From Cucumis sativus (taxonomy: Eukaryota; Streptophyta; Magnoliopsida; Cucurbitales; Cucurbitaceae), in contig NC_026660.2 of assembly GCF_000004075.3 (NCBI RefSeq), forward strand, positions 23,067,498 to 23,131,497: a stretch of DNA of 64,000 nt, given 5' to 3'. Below, in pieces: positions 12,301 to 25,000 of this stretch. Position 1 is the first letter of the stretch. The number at the start of each line of letters is the position of its first letter. A program made the translations under genes and the position numbers. The notes beneath the pieces are model-generated. The model did not search any database and was not told where the DNA came from. It saw nothing but the letters and a program-made list of their open reading frames with translations.

Positions 12301-15300
12301 ATGTAACTTTTTACAAGATTATAAAAGCCAAAGGAGTCATACAGAAGAGACTGGTCTTTAAAAGTTCAATTTTTTCGTTCAGGCCGTAAGTGCCAGACAA
12401 GCATTTTAATGACACAGCTACCGAAAACCCTAGCTTTAGCTAGCAAATTCAAACCATCAAGACCTTCAAGGAGCCATCCCCCTAGGACTTCCTTGATTAC
12501 TACTTCTTTTAATAAAATTTTCATGAGATAAACTTGTCTCAGATATTTTAATTTTCTGTAAGAATACATTTTAGCTTTGTGCTTAAATTGATCTTTGACA
12601 ATGATTCTGGCTGCTTTATATTTAGGTTTAGTAAATATTATATGTGGATGAACTGTTTGAAGAATCGAGGATGTTTCATATTTGGATTTATCAATGTGAT
12701 GTCTTTTTCAGTTTCCTTGTAATTTATTTCCACTCTAGATATATATTCAGTGTTATATGTGGCCTTTGGGCATCATTAGAATCTATGCCTTTTTAGGTTT
12801 GTGATGTTCCAATGATGTTTTCTGATTTACAGGACCCCAAAACCCTTTCTGTGACATTTGTGAGGAGTATGAAGATGAATGATGATGTTCTTGTGGCTGC
12901 TATTAGTCCTGATGGTAAATATCTTGCTGCAGCGCTGTTGGATTCCACAGTGAAGGTGAACTTTTCCTTGTTAAATTTTTACATTTTTATTATTGTTGTT
13001 TTGTGATTGTGAGCACATGAAACCTTCTATTATTGTGTGTTTGTATCAGCTTCTTGAGTATTGCTTTTGATACAGCTAAAGTTCAATTTGGAGGAGGTGA
13101 CATTTACATTTCTTTGCTTCGGGCTTTGTTCACTTTTTATTTACATAAGTCAAGTCATCCCTTGTCATGTGGCGTTGTTAATGACTTTGTATCACTTATT
13201 TTGAAGTAATCTGGACAGCCCCAGTAAGACTGTATTTGGCCTTTCAGCTTGGGGTAGTTTGGTACGGTTACCTAAGAAGCACACTGTTAGACGTTGAGTT
13301 AAATATCTCACTTCTCAAGAATTGTGTTAAATCATCAACCAACCCAAAAGCCAAAGTTGTTGGCCATGGTAAATTTAATTATATGAATACTTAAACACTC
13401 CCACACTTTTAGGCTTTGAAATTTGTAGAATTTATAACAAGTGAAATTTAATATTAATCAAGGAGAAGTGACTTTTCAGTAGTTAAAATTGTAGCCGTAC
13501 CTTCTTCTTTGATATTATATTAAATCACCAATCAACCCAAAAGTTCAAGGCGGTGGATTACGATAAATTTAGTTATGTAAATACCTCGACATGTTTTGTA
13601 TTTTTGGGTTTGTATTAAGAGATAAGACATAGTTCTTATACCTTTACCTTCAGACTTTTTTTTTTACTAATATGTCTATCTCATGCTTATAAAATAAAAC
13701 CAAAGGTATTACTGTTAGTGATATATAATTAAATTTTCTTTCCACCACTAGCTTAATTTTTTGGGTGAATTGGAGGTTTAATATGGTTTCAGAGCAGGTG
13801 ATCCAGGAAGGTCCTGTGTTTAAGCCGCTGCATTGTCGTTTTCTCTCCAATTAAAATTGATTTCCACTTGTTGGGCCTTTCAAATATTTCGAGCCCACAA
13901 GTGAAGAGAGTGTTAGTGATATATAATTAAATTTGTCTTCAATCACTAGCTTAAGCTATTGATGGTTTAGTAATTACTACTTTATTGCTTCAAGTTATAT
14001 TTTCTGACTGCTTGTGTTCTCTCCATTCTAGGTCTTCTTCATGGATACCTTCAAAGTTTTCCGTACTCTATATGGTCACAAGCTACCTGTGCTATGTATG
14101 GATATCTCATCAGATGGAGACTTGTTAGTGACTGGCTCTGCAGACAAAAATTTAAAGATTTGGGGTTTGGACTTTGGTGACTGTCACAAGTCTATTTTTG
14201 CTCATTCAGATAGGTGATGCATTCAACATATATGTATTTTCATTTGAAAATGTTGTGGAATGTTTATTGATTGTAATTTTCTGGTTACAGTGTCATGGCT
14301 GTTCAATTTGTGAGGAAAACTCACTATGTATTCAGTGTTGGAAAGGACCGCCTTGTAAAGTATTGGGATGCTGATAAATTTGAGTTACTTTTAACGCTTG
14401 AGGGACATCATGCTGATGTTTGGTGTCTTGCTATCAGCAACCGTGGTGATTTCTTAGTCACAGGATCTCATGATCGATCCATACGTCGGTGGGATCGAAC
14501 TGAAGAACCGTTTTTCATAGAGGTGCAGTCACTTGTTTCTTCAAGAGTATCAAATGATATTCTATCAATGGACGATATTCTATTAATGCTGTTATTTAAT
14601 GTTTAATATGCTCCTATAATAATTAGAATATACAATATTCAATGTTGTGTTGGATTCTCCTTTTTTCAGGAGGAGAAAGAAAAACGACTGGAAGAAATGT
14701 TTGAGGCCGACCTTGACAATGCATTTGAGAACAAGCATATGCCCACTGAAGAAGTTCCAGAGGAGGGTGTGGTTGCTTTGGCTGGGAAAAAGACTCAAGA
14801 GACTATTTCGGCTACAGATTTGATAATTGATGCTCTAGACATGGCAGAGGCAGAAGCCAAGCGTATAGCTGAACATGAGGTCTGGAAACTTTTAACAAGT
14901 TTCATCAGTTTTACTTTGTTCAAGTTTTACGATTTAATGTTTTGTACCTTACGGAAGACTGTTATAATGTTTTGTATTTAGGAGGAGAAAAGAAACGGGA
15001 AAGCTTCTCATTTTGAGCCAAATGCTCTGATGCTTGGGCTCTCACCATCTGATTATGTTCTCCGTGCCCTCTCAAATGTTCACACAAATGACTTGGAGCA
15101 AACGTTACTGGTATGTTGTGATTTGTGAATCAAGGATTCTCAGTTTCATTCATGCAAATTTTAAGGCTTGGTATATCGATGCTGGTTCTCATGATAGAAG
15201 TGCATTGCCATTTTTTGTAAGATATCATTGTTGTCTGGTACTAAAAATACAGTGGTTATCTATATATACACAAACCTATTACGTATGCAAAATTTTTGTC

Positions 15301-17099
15301 CTTATCCTCTTGCTAAGCTTGACTGTGTATGTGTCGTAGTAGTTACACATTTTTTTTAATTTCTTCTGGTTTCTTTGGCATGTTAAATGTTTTTCTAAAA
15401 TCGACTAGAAACTGGGGTTCCTTAGCGAGCTTGTACTGTATATTGTTTATCTTCAGGTTGCAAATTCTAGTTTCAACCTTGAGTTTGGTGTTCAATACTG
15501 AAAGCCTCATTGCCATTTTGTTTCTCTACAGGCTTTACCATTCTCAGATTCTCTGAAGCTTCTATCTTACTTGAAAGATTGGACTTCCAAACCTGACAAG
15601 GTAGTCCTAGACTCCTAATTAATTTCTGGCTACACATGTTCTGATTATCTAGTTTCTTACAAACAATAGCTTCAGACCTTCTAGCACATTCTTCGTGTAC
15701 TTAATGTGTTATCTTTTCGTTCATTTGATTGGCATTTAATTTGGTAAGTTCAAGTTTATGGATTCTATTCATTATGAAAATATGTTTTTTTTGGAATGTT
15801 TTAATAGTTCTTTTACAAGATCACCCCGGTTGCTTCGTCTAGGGAATGTATTATAAGGAGAAAGAGCATAAGATGTTGCATGAATGAAGTTAATAATACT
15901 AGCAGGATGAAAACATTCAATAGGTACTATTCTATAAGTGACCTTGATATTAATGAATGCTTATTTATGTGATATCTGCAGGTTGAGCTCATTTGCAGGA
16001 TATCTACAGTTTTACTGCAGACGCACCATAATCAGCTTGTTACTACCCCTGCGGCAAGACCTGCATTAACTATTTTACGAGACATTCTTTACGCTAGAAT
16101 CAAGGTACTCCTGCGATTATTTTAAGTTTTTATATGCTTTCTCCCTCTATTTCTCATTTGTTTCTTGATGTGAGCACTTCTTCATGACAACTATGATGTA
16201 GACAGGGAGAATAGTCTGCGAGCCATTAAATAGGGATGGATAACTGTTAACAACTTTAACCCTAGTAGTTACAAGGTTTAAATCTGAACTCAATTAGTCA
16301 TCCACTTAGTTGAGGCTGTAAAAACGACTGTAACTGGGCTAATGAATAAAGCTCAAAACCGACAGAGATTTAGAAGATAGATTGGTTTGAACTTTAAACC
16401 ATAACTTTAATCAAGAGAAGTAAGTGAAAGAACTATTCAAGAATGACACAAGATGTCCGACATCAACGTTACTCACTTATGGTTAATGACTTCTAACATT
16501 CCACTTCTGCGAGGATAAACTCACTTTCCGTAATACGTATGAAAGTACCGAAAGCCGTGAAGTTGCTAAAATGAGCTAATTGTAAGAAGACAATAATGAT
16601 GAAATAAAGCTTCGAAGAGGACTTGAAATGCCCACGACCCAAATTTTCTCCTTTGATATATTAAAACCATAAAATTTAGGTGTTAGAGTTGCGATTACAA
16701 AAAAATGTGACAATTCTGATCCCCAAATTTCTTCAGTATTGAATTACCATATGATTTAGCTTGTTTTTTTCATTAAAATTGAATTAGCAAAATATGTGTT
16801 TCATTGACAATATGAACATCTAATGTCTTAGGAATGCAAAGACACCATTGGTTTCAACTTAGCAGCGATGGATCATCTTAAGGTTTGTGTTTCAGTTTCG
16901 AATCCTTTTGCAATTGATTTTCATGATAGGCAATTTGAATAAGTTATTTTCATCATTTCAGCAACTAATGGCCATGAGATCTGATGCACTATTCCAAGAC
17001 GCTAAATCGAAGTTGCAAGAAATTCGTTCTCAGAACTCTAAGCGTTTGGAGATGAGAACAGACACAAGACAAGTGAAGAGGAAGAAGAAGAATAAGTAA
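9347..17099 (+). CDS. WDR3: WD repeat-containing protein 3 (Utp12/Dip2 homologue), 12 exons
   Basis: Nucleolar WD-repeat protein of the U3 snoRNP/small-subunit processome (UtpB module), needed for 18S pre-rRNA processing. Exons: 9347-9580, 10087-10302, 10909-12027, 12833-12955, 14032-14213, 14291-14522, 14670-14879, 14982-15110, 15532-15600, 15982-16104, 16832-16882, 16962-17099. They join in frame to 941 aa, close to the family length. The N-terminus begins [15 protein letters not shown]. Repeated WD units fill residues about 50-690 (for example [36 protein letters not shown]). A lysine/arginine-rich, nuclear-localisation-like stretch is at about 298-315. A Utp12 domain lies at about 797-896 ([17 protein letters not shown]), and a basic tail ends KRKKKNK. 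Exon 2 ends at an unusual donor, CAG|gttcac. The start is the first Met that keeps the conserved N-terminus; a 62-codon upstream frame (9141-9329) ends just before it. Confidence 0.95.
13325..13591 (-). mobile_element. degenerate TRIM retroelement, reverse orientation
   Basis: Two related terminal blocks, 13325-13397 and 13518-13591, both run from (T)(G/A)TTAAATCA-C/T-CAA to a CA end. Read on the minus strand they resemble the terminal repeats of the TRIM at 13713-13972. A purine-rich tract (complement of CTCCCACAC) abuts the inner edge of one block and a decayed primer-binding site (complement of TCTTTGATATTA) abuts the other. No target-site duplication is visible, so it is older or rearranged. 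It lies inside WDR3 intron 4. Confidence 0.6.
13713..13972 (+). mobile_element. TRIM (miniature LTR retroelement), complete, 260 bp
   Basis: Terminal repeats at 13713-13783 and 13911-13972 both start TGTTAGTGATATATAATTAA. Directly after the left repeat comes TGGTTTCAGAGC, one mismatch from the initiator-Met tRNA primer-binding site TGGTATCAGAGC; directly before the right repeat is purine-rich GTGAAGAGAG. A perfect 5-bp duplication ATTAC flanks the whole element (13708-13712 and 13973-13977). There is no coding capacity, so it must have moved with enzymes of another element. It sits in WDR3 intron 4 in the sense orientation. Confidence 0.8.
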
Positions 17100-18820
17100 A
17101 TCCACTGGCCTCACTTGCTTGGCTTCTACTTGTATCTTAGGCACTTTGTTTAGAGAGGATGCAGTTTGACAGGATGACGTGAAAGTTTGTAGAATGACAC
17201 TATGTATTTGGAATCTTCCAATGGACAGCGTTTTCAAGTTCTTACTCAGAGGCGAATTCTGCAAGGAGACATGACATGGCGGTATGCATACTCATAATCA
17301 ACACAAAGTAGGCATAGGGGGGAGAGTTTGTAAGATATCCTTCACAATTTTGATTTTACTATTAAAAGAGCAAGCAATTCTCTGCAATTTTGTTCTCCTG
17401 CTATTTATATTTACATAGAAATGGAGTTGAAGTTGCATGTAAGTGTGTTCAAGTGGAATATTATTTCTATACTATTAGTTTCACTTCCATTTATCGTGGG
17501 CGATGACATTAGCTTTTCTATACATCGATAATTTGTAGTGAACTCCCAAATTGTTATAAGTTCATGGTACACAAAAATTGGATGGAGTTAGTAAACAAAA
17601 TCATCTCCGAGAACTAACCATTTGGTATTAGTTATACTCAATTTTCTTAGTTATGTACGATCTCACTGTTTGATTGGTCCATCTTTATTGGTTTTAGGTA
17701 AATTTTTGGTATGGAACTGATAACTGAAGGGAAGGGAAAAATGATGTGAGAAATGGGACAGAGATGAAGGATTGAAAATAGTGTATCCTATATTTTATTA
17801 CTGGAATTTGTGTGGTAGAAATCAACCCTAAAATTTGAATACAATTTTAAGTTTTGCTATGATTTCTGAATAATTGTGATCAATCAATTCTTAGACTTTC
17901 TCGACAACTCTTCTAAAATGCTTGAATAATACAATCATGTTTGTTCTTGAAAAAAATGGTAATTTTCACAAAACAATCAAGTATGTTACTGTTTGCTTGT
18001 TGAACGAGACCTCCCTCTAAAAAATTTGAATCTAGTTTCAATTATTTGGGAATACTAAGTTTGTGTAACACTAATCTTTTATAGTCACGATTTATTTTAA
18101 GATTATACCATAAGTTGAGTCATTTGAGTCATTTCAGTTCAATAATGGAGAAAGCAGAATTGAAACTATCCACAAGCTTTTACAAACATTTTCCTTCATT
18201 TTTGTTCACATCTATTAATTTCTTAAAAGACGATATTACTTTAATAAATAATGGTAAAAAGAGTGGAGAAGAGAACTATAGGTAGAAATCGTGGACCAGA
18301 TCCATAATTTTCACTAACATGATGTCATGACTTACCTATTGCCTTTGAAGTGCCATGCCATCTATAAATTCCCAAAGGGTTGCCAAATCAAAGAGTGGAA
18401 ATGATTGCCATATTTATCATTTAGTTATGTTCTAATAAATTTGCTGCTGGTCCTAGTTTTGTCATTTCTTTAAACTACATTATTTTTAAAATTAACCCAC
18501 CATGATTCTCTTTAGGTAAAATTTGAATTTTTGTTCAAAATCTATAGGAAAAAAAGTTTATAGAAAAATTTATTTATTTTATTTTTTATGTGAAGGTAAC
18601 AAAGGATAAAGTTCAATTATTAGAAATAAAAAATAGTAGAGCATATTAAACATCTGCTTTTAAACTAGCGCACAATTTAATGACAACACTTTCTTCAAAA
18701 TGATCGCATTTCATCTCCCTCTATTCAACAATTCTTCGACATCTTATCTATCCATTCTCTTGGCAAATATTATTGGATAGAATACACAAAAACTGATACA
18801 GAACAAAAGTTTCGCTCTTC
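17100..18820. other. WDR3 3' region and intergenic gap to the NodGS gene
   Basis: This holds the presumed WDR3 3' untranslated region (first few hundred bases) and then AT-rich spacer between two convergent genes. I see no further coding exon, RNA gene or defined repeat. Confidence 0.55.
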
Positions 18821-18826
18821 TTTATT
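18821..18826 (-). terminator. possible poly(A) signal of the NodGS gene
   Basis: TTTATT on the plus strand reads AATAAA on the minus strand, about 240 bases past the NodGS stop codon. The intervening 18830-19067 stretch is less AT-rich than its surroundings, as expected of a 3' untranslated region. Plant poly(A) signals are loose, so this is only a candidate. Confidence 0.35.
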
Positions 18827-19067
18827 GAAACATGAAGATAAACCACCTACTAGCACGTGGAAATGAGTTGAGACCAGCAGGCAAAGGGATTGAACGAAAA
18901 TAAAATCCTAAGCCTACAAAAAGATTTCACTAGAGGAAGGAATTGAGATCTGTACCGCAAAGGGGGTTGGGCCAAAATCAGACCCTTTGGTCCAAATCCT
19001 TTTGAAAACATCTCCACCTACACACCTGAATTTCTAATATATGGTGGTGTGGTGTATAAGTTGATCC

Positions 19068-22000
19068 TTAGTACTTATGCATAAGTTCCTTGTAGGCGTC
19101 CGGATGCTCCGAGTAGTATTTCACTTCCGCCTGCAAATGACGAATAGTTTCACGCATTATAGTTTGTGATGTCATGGAGATTTCTCCAAAGGCCTATTTG
19201 GATTGATTTTGAAGCGCTTAGAAAATGTTTTTGAATGATACGTAATGTTTTGAAGCACTTGCAATATTTAAAATAAATAAAAAATTCAAAGAGGCCCTTT
19301 TCATGTTATATGCTCACTGAAATTTAACTATTCTTATTGAACTAAGTGAAAATTACGTTATCTATATATCTTTAACAGTCTAGTTACGAAGAAACTGAAT
19401 GTTGAGATAACGAAACAGACATGTAATTACAGCTGAAGGACATTTCATTCCAACTTCACTGACAAATTAAACATATTCGAGTACTGTAGACGACTTAAGT
19501 TGACTATTGAAAGTGGTTAGGTGGATGCTTGTCTAAGAATCAAGCAACAAGTTGAAAAGTAAACAACTGGGTCCACATATAAGAGGAACTATAAAGACCA
19601 AAGGAATGTAGTCTGTGTGAATAAATGCTAAATTGGGTAAAAACCATTAGATTACCGCAAAATTTCAGTATCTTCTAATGGATATCTAGAAGCCTAAGCC
19701 TTTGCTTACATGAAAAAACATTTAATTAAAGGTAATGAAATTAAAGAGGGTGCAAGGAGACACAAAAATCTCCCTCCAACGGCACATTGGTAAGATTTGA
19801 AAGGGATAACTAGTAGTAACAGAACTTCAACTTGAGACAGAGGAGGCTCAAAATAAAATCGGAGTCCACATGTAGTTGCTAGAGCTCTCTTTAACACTGA
19901 AATACCCTATTTCAGTTTAGATAAGTAAGGCAAAAGAGATAAGTAATAAAGTAGTTTGTCTCCAAAGCAAAAGAGAACTCCATAAGCCTTCTATAAAAAA
20001 AAAACTTATTTTGCACATGGCTGCAAAACACTTGCTCAGCGTACTTACAAGCTGATTATTGGATGAGGAAGGTTGAAACGAAGATGTTTAGCAAGTTATT
20101 CCAAAGCATGGAAGGAAAAACAACAGGAAGAGGAAGCTTGGCATCTCTCTACTAGTTTTGCAAAGAAAACAACAATTTAAGTTGAGGTAGGAGTTTATTT
20201 CTTTTCAGAATTCTGTCACTGAGGTAGATTTCTTTGGTAAGAGCTGAAGAAACAACCGTGAAGATGTCAAAGTGATCCAGAAACCAAGTTCCGGTGACAT
20301 TGCCAAATGATAAATGCACTCTTCAATAAGATCCAGGAAATGGAAGTCACCTCTAACCAAAAAAAAAAAAAAAAAAAAAACACTACTGAAACCAATTGTC
20401 TAGCTCAAGAGGAGACATGCCTTCTTAAGTTCGCAAATTCCCACAAAAGTTTTGGTATGACCACACATGAAGATCCTAAATCACTAGTCTGTTTTGGTAC
20501 GACCTCACTTGAGCATCTTACATCATTAGTAGGTAGAGAGGACTCTACAGAGACAATTTTGAAGTTTTAGTATACGTTGAACTCCTGGAAGAACCTTGTA
20601 AAGGAAAGCGGTGGTAGAGGGGCATGAATCAAAATATATCTAAATGGTGAGGCCTATATGGTTATGATTATAAGTAAGGCCTAAAGCATGTAGAACTGAT
20701 CAAAAGAATCAAAATACATTTAAATGGTGAGGCAATACAAGTGAAAAGAACTACAAGCCATGACAATTACCATGAGATAAGCCATGAAAGTCAAATTGCA
20801 TGCATACCTTGCGAATGGCCTTTATGGCAACCACCAACTTTTCACCTATAAGATCTGCCAAGATATTGTCCTTTTCCAGAGCTTCTACAGATTCAGAAAG
20901 TGATTGTGGCAACCTTTGGAACTTTGAACCAAGGCTAGATGGATTTGTATCTGTTTATGATCCAGGTTATTAGAGTACAAGATAGAACATTTTGGAGTAC
21001 TTTGCATACACATAAAAAAACATCATGTGAATCCAAAGAGAAAACGCAACCACATAAGCATGTTAAAGGTATTAAAAAAAGGTGCAATGGCTAGATTGAA
21101 AATGTTCCTCGTCAACAAGAAATATTGCACTACATAACATTCAATAACCTACAATTCTATTAAAGCAAACTGCTCTCCACGTGTAGTTCCTAGATGGTTA
21201 AAGTTAAACTACTTATTTAATAAACGTATTAATAGTTTCTACCAAGTGAACTACATCTCTTCCTCAATTTGTATACTAAGGTAAACATATGGAGACCTTA
21301 CCTATATTCTCCTATAAGAACATAGGGTAGCTTAACAAGTTTCCATTCCTAGTACTTCCATTATTATTACTTTTTCTAATAAGGCACCAACTTTTCATTA
21401 AGATTAACTAAATGAAATGAGTATTGCACAAAAATGCAAAGTCCAAAAGGAGAAAAAGGTCCATCTCCACTATATCATAATATTTAATCCCGTTTCCATA
21501 ATTTTTTTTCAATGGCTAATGGCACTATGAAAAGTTGAAAACTTTGTCCCCTACTCCATCCAGTTGTATTAGAAGAGTAAAAGTTGGGAGACACCAGGGT
21601 TCGAACTCACTCATTGATGGATAAAAAATGAATGTCTTCACCACTGTATTCCTAAGGAGTACTTCTCCATCTAGCTGTACTATAAGGTATCAGGCAAGTT
21701 TTGTAAAACGGGGCAGAAAGTACCATCCATCATTAAATGGGTTCAAGGCATCAAAGTTCTATGTTTCTACATATTCAACATAATTCAATTTACTCAACTG
21801 AAAAAAGAATCAATAAAGTTAGACCTAAAAGTTGGTATAAATTTCATGTTTCAACATATTCATAGCACACTGTTTCATGCAGTGCAGGCTTATATCACAA
21901 GAATCAACATGAAAAGGAATTAAAATTGCAGCCTTGCAGGCCTTAAAGTTGAGAGCTTATGTTTTGAGTTTTGATGACATAATAAATGACTAAATCAAAC

Positions 22001-25000
22001 AAGGCTTAAATTGACTGATTAGATCTCCCGTTTTAAAAAATGGCAACCATATCATTATATATATATATATATAAATCTCAAACTTTTGCTTTCGGTTCTG
22101 TTTTTTTTTTACCGCAAGAAAGAGGGAGGTAAACATCAATGTGTATTGACACATATCATTAACTAAACCATTGGATGTGAAAAAGTTTTTAGGCAAGAAT
22201 AACTTATCATTTTGATTAGTTGTGCCATTAATATAAAGTCTAAATTATAAAAATAGTAGTACTCTAGATAGTTTATTGAAACCAGGACACTTACCAGCAG
22301 GTTCAGGCAACTGAAGATTGTTCCGAAGGCCATCTATTCCGGCAGAAACAATAGCAGCCATACCCAAGTGTGGATTTGCACAACCATCAAAACATTTGAT
22401 CTCAAAGTTACTCACAAAACCATCCGAAATCCCAGGTGGACAAGCCGTTCTAAGTGGAGATTCTCTGTTTTCTTTTCCCCAACATTGAAAGGCTCCGCTC
22501 CACATATTGGGTTGTAAACGATCATAACTACAAGCAAACAAAGTTGCCGAATTGGCAGGGAAGTGACAGAAGTTATTAAGTAGCCACATTACCTTAGATG
22601 GAAGCAACCATTATATTATTGAAAAGTTGATCCATTAAGATGGAAGATTTCATCAATTTTACAGCAGAAACCATGCATGATTGAGAGTCAAGAGAGCATG
22701 GAATTGATAATTTGAAAAATAAAACACATGATTTTGAGGAGATAATCAAATAATGAAACAAATAATCAACCAGCCAACAAATAGGACATGCATACAAAGA
22801 AGACATGTCATGAGCATAAATGTTATGGGAACACAAGGACTTTTTCCAAGTGGTCACCCAACTTAGTTAACGTTATTTGGTGACCATAGCTACTTGTTAG
22901 GTCAAATGCAATGCCAAACATTGTTGTGTTGTGGAAGCTACCATGGCAAAAATTGGCAACTGGCTATTATTGTATAATTGTGGGATTTGGTGTTGTTCAC
23001 CTGTTTGGAACTGGAGCTGTAAATGCCAAAATTGATGAGATATGGTGTAAAACCCCTGCCATGAACTTTTCCCCAATAGCTGACATTCCATGTTTAGAAG
23101 ATCCATCAGACGCCATGAAAACATTTTTACCATTCTGCCACAAGCTGACATGCACATGGGATCCAGAACCAATATCATCCAGATCGTACCTAAGCAATAT
23201 TAAGAAATCACGATGTTATTCATTTTAGATTACTGGGTTTCTAAACACTACAAATCCAAGACAAAACAATTTTACGGCCGCACCATATTTTCCATCGCTG
23301 TACCAATCATATTAGTTTTGTATTCATAGTCCCTCCCATTGTGAATTGTTTGAGGTGTTTGAGTTTTTTTCCCTAAAAGTCCCATGGGATCTTGTCTCCC
23401 TCTCATAAGTTTTTACAAATTCTTTGGATCCTTCGTGTCGGTTTTTCTGGTTTGTTATTTCTCAGTGTTTGGTCTGGTTTCTTTTGATTGGTACGTCTCT
23501 AAATTTCTTGTCTCGTGGGACTCTAACTTTGTTGAAGGTTTTCTTCTTTTTGGATTGTGTTTGTCTCCTTTTTTTCTCTTCTATTAAGTGATCACGTATG
23601 TTGGTGTAGTAGTCTCTTTTCATTATATCAATGAAATTTATGTTTCTGTTTCAATTTTTTTTGACATTGATGAAAGATCAGTGAGTCCATGCTAACTAGT
23701 GACTAAAACTAGCATAGCTAGAAAAGTTAACGAGTCTAGGCCATTATTTTTTCAACATCAACACTATGTCACTAATGATCTTGAGCAAGTTTACAAAAAG
23801 GTGCCTTTGGGCTCTCTTTCCCAAATGGGGTGCTGTTTGTGTAGAGCTGGCGATAAGTCCCAAAGGCACATCTTCATTCACTGCCCCTTCTCTTACTTCC
23901 ATTATTTTTCATCCAAATTGAATTAACAGTCTGGTTACCATCATAGCCAAGAGAGTCTCTTAGGCATTATTGTATCAACTCATTTACTATTTCTCAAGCC
24001 TCAACAAGGAACTAGTTTTCTAATAGGAGTCCCAAGTTAAAGTTGTTAGCCAAAACAACATCCTCTCAAACATTAGAGAAAACTAAAACAAGTGGAAAGT
24101 TGTTGCTCTCGTTCTAGCCAAGTGCCCAATTACTTTATTGAATACTAAAACATACTTGGGAATAAACGTTGCCAATAGTCCATGCTTCCTTGCAGTAGCC
24201 CTAATAACTTCCCGTGTGTAAACTAAGTTGTCAGCAGCATTGAGACAAACAGTATGCCCTAAAGAAATCTCAAATTGGCCTTTCCCAGCTTCCGCGTGCA
24301 CCTACAAGAGTAGAAACAAACAAACAACCAACAAAATCGAAGTCTTGGTCAACTTAAAGAGAAACAACCAATCTTGACTCTAGGAAGACTGAGAGAAAGG
24401 ACAACATATATGACTAGATACTTGATGTGGTAATGATCTGTTTTAGGTATCTATGGTGTATAACTTACTCTAGTTAGCAAATAAATAAGAATGGTGCATA
24501 GAATTAGAGGCATTACAAATAAATGGCATATAACCTATGCAATAAGTATAATTTTCTGTGTTTTGTACATAGGATTTAATTGAAATAGGTCAAGGGTGGA
24601 CATAGCCTAGAATACATTAAAAGCACACCTAATTATCTACATACCATAAAGTTTAGATCTCAATGGCATAGTGTTCCATTAGCTTAATTGATGAGTCCCC
24701 CAACACAAATATAACAGTAAATAATCTACACACTATAGGTATGTAATTGAAGGGTCAATTTCCTCCAAAGCTTGGAACTTCACAGTTTCACATTAGACAT
24801 CATTAACTGTATATAAGTGAAGGGAAAAAGGAAAGTGGCTGGGAAAGTGGTACAGAAACAAAATTGTAAACACTAGTTCAGATGCTAACATCTATACATC
24901 TAAAAAATGTTATAAGTTATCATCCCCACCTACTTCAATCCAAGTGAGAACTACATCCTCCATCCATATATGACATGAAGTTGCTAACCCACAAAAGTAA

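Noticed and set aside
21540..21690. Possible third SINE (GGGTTCGAACTC resembles a B-box)
   Set aside because: A matching A-box at proper spacing, an A-rich tail and target duplications could not be found; it may be chance or a very old copy.
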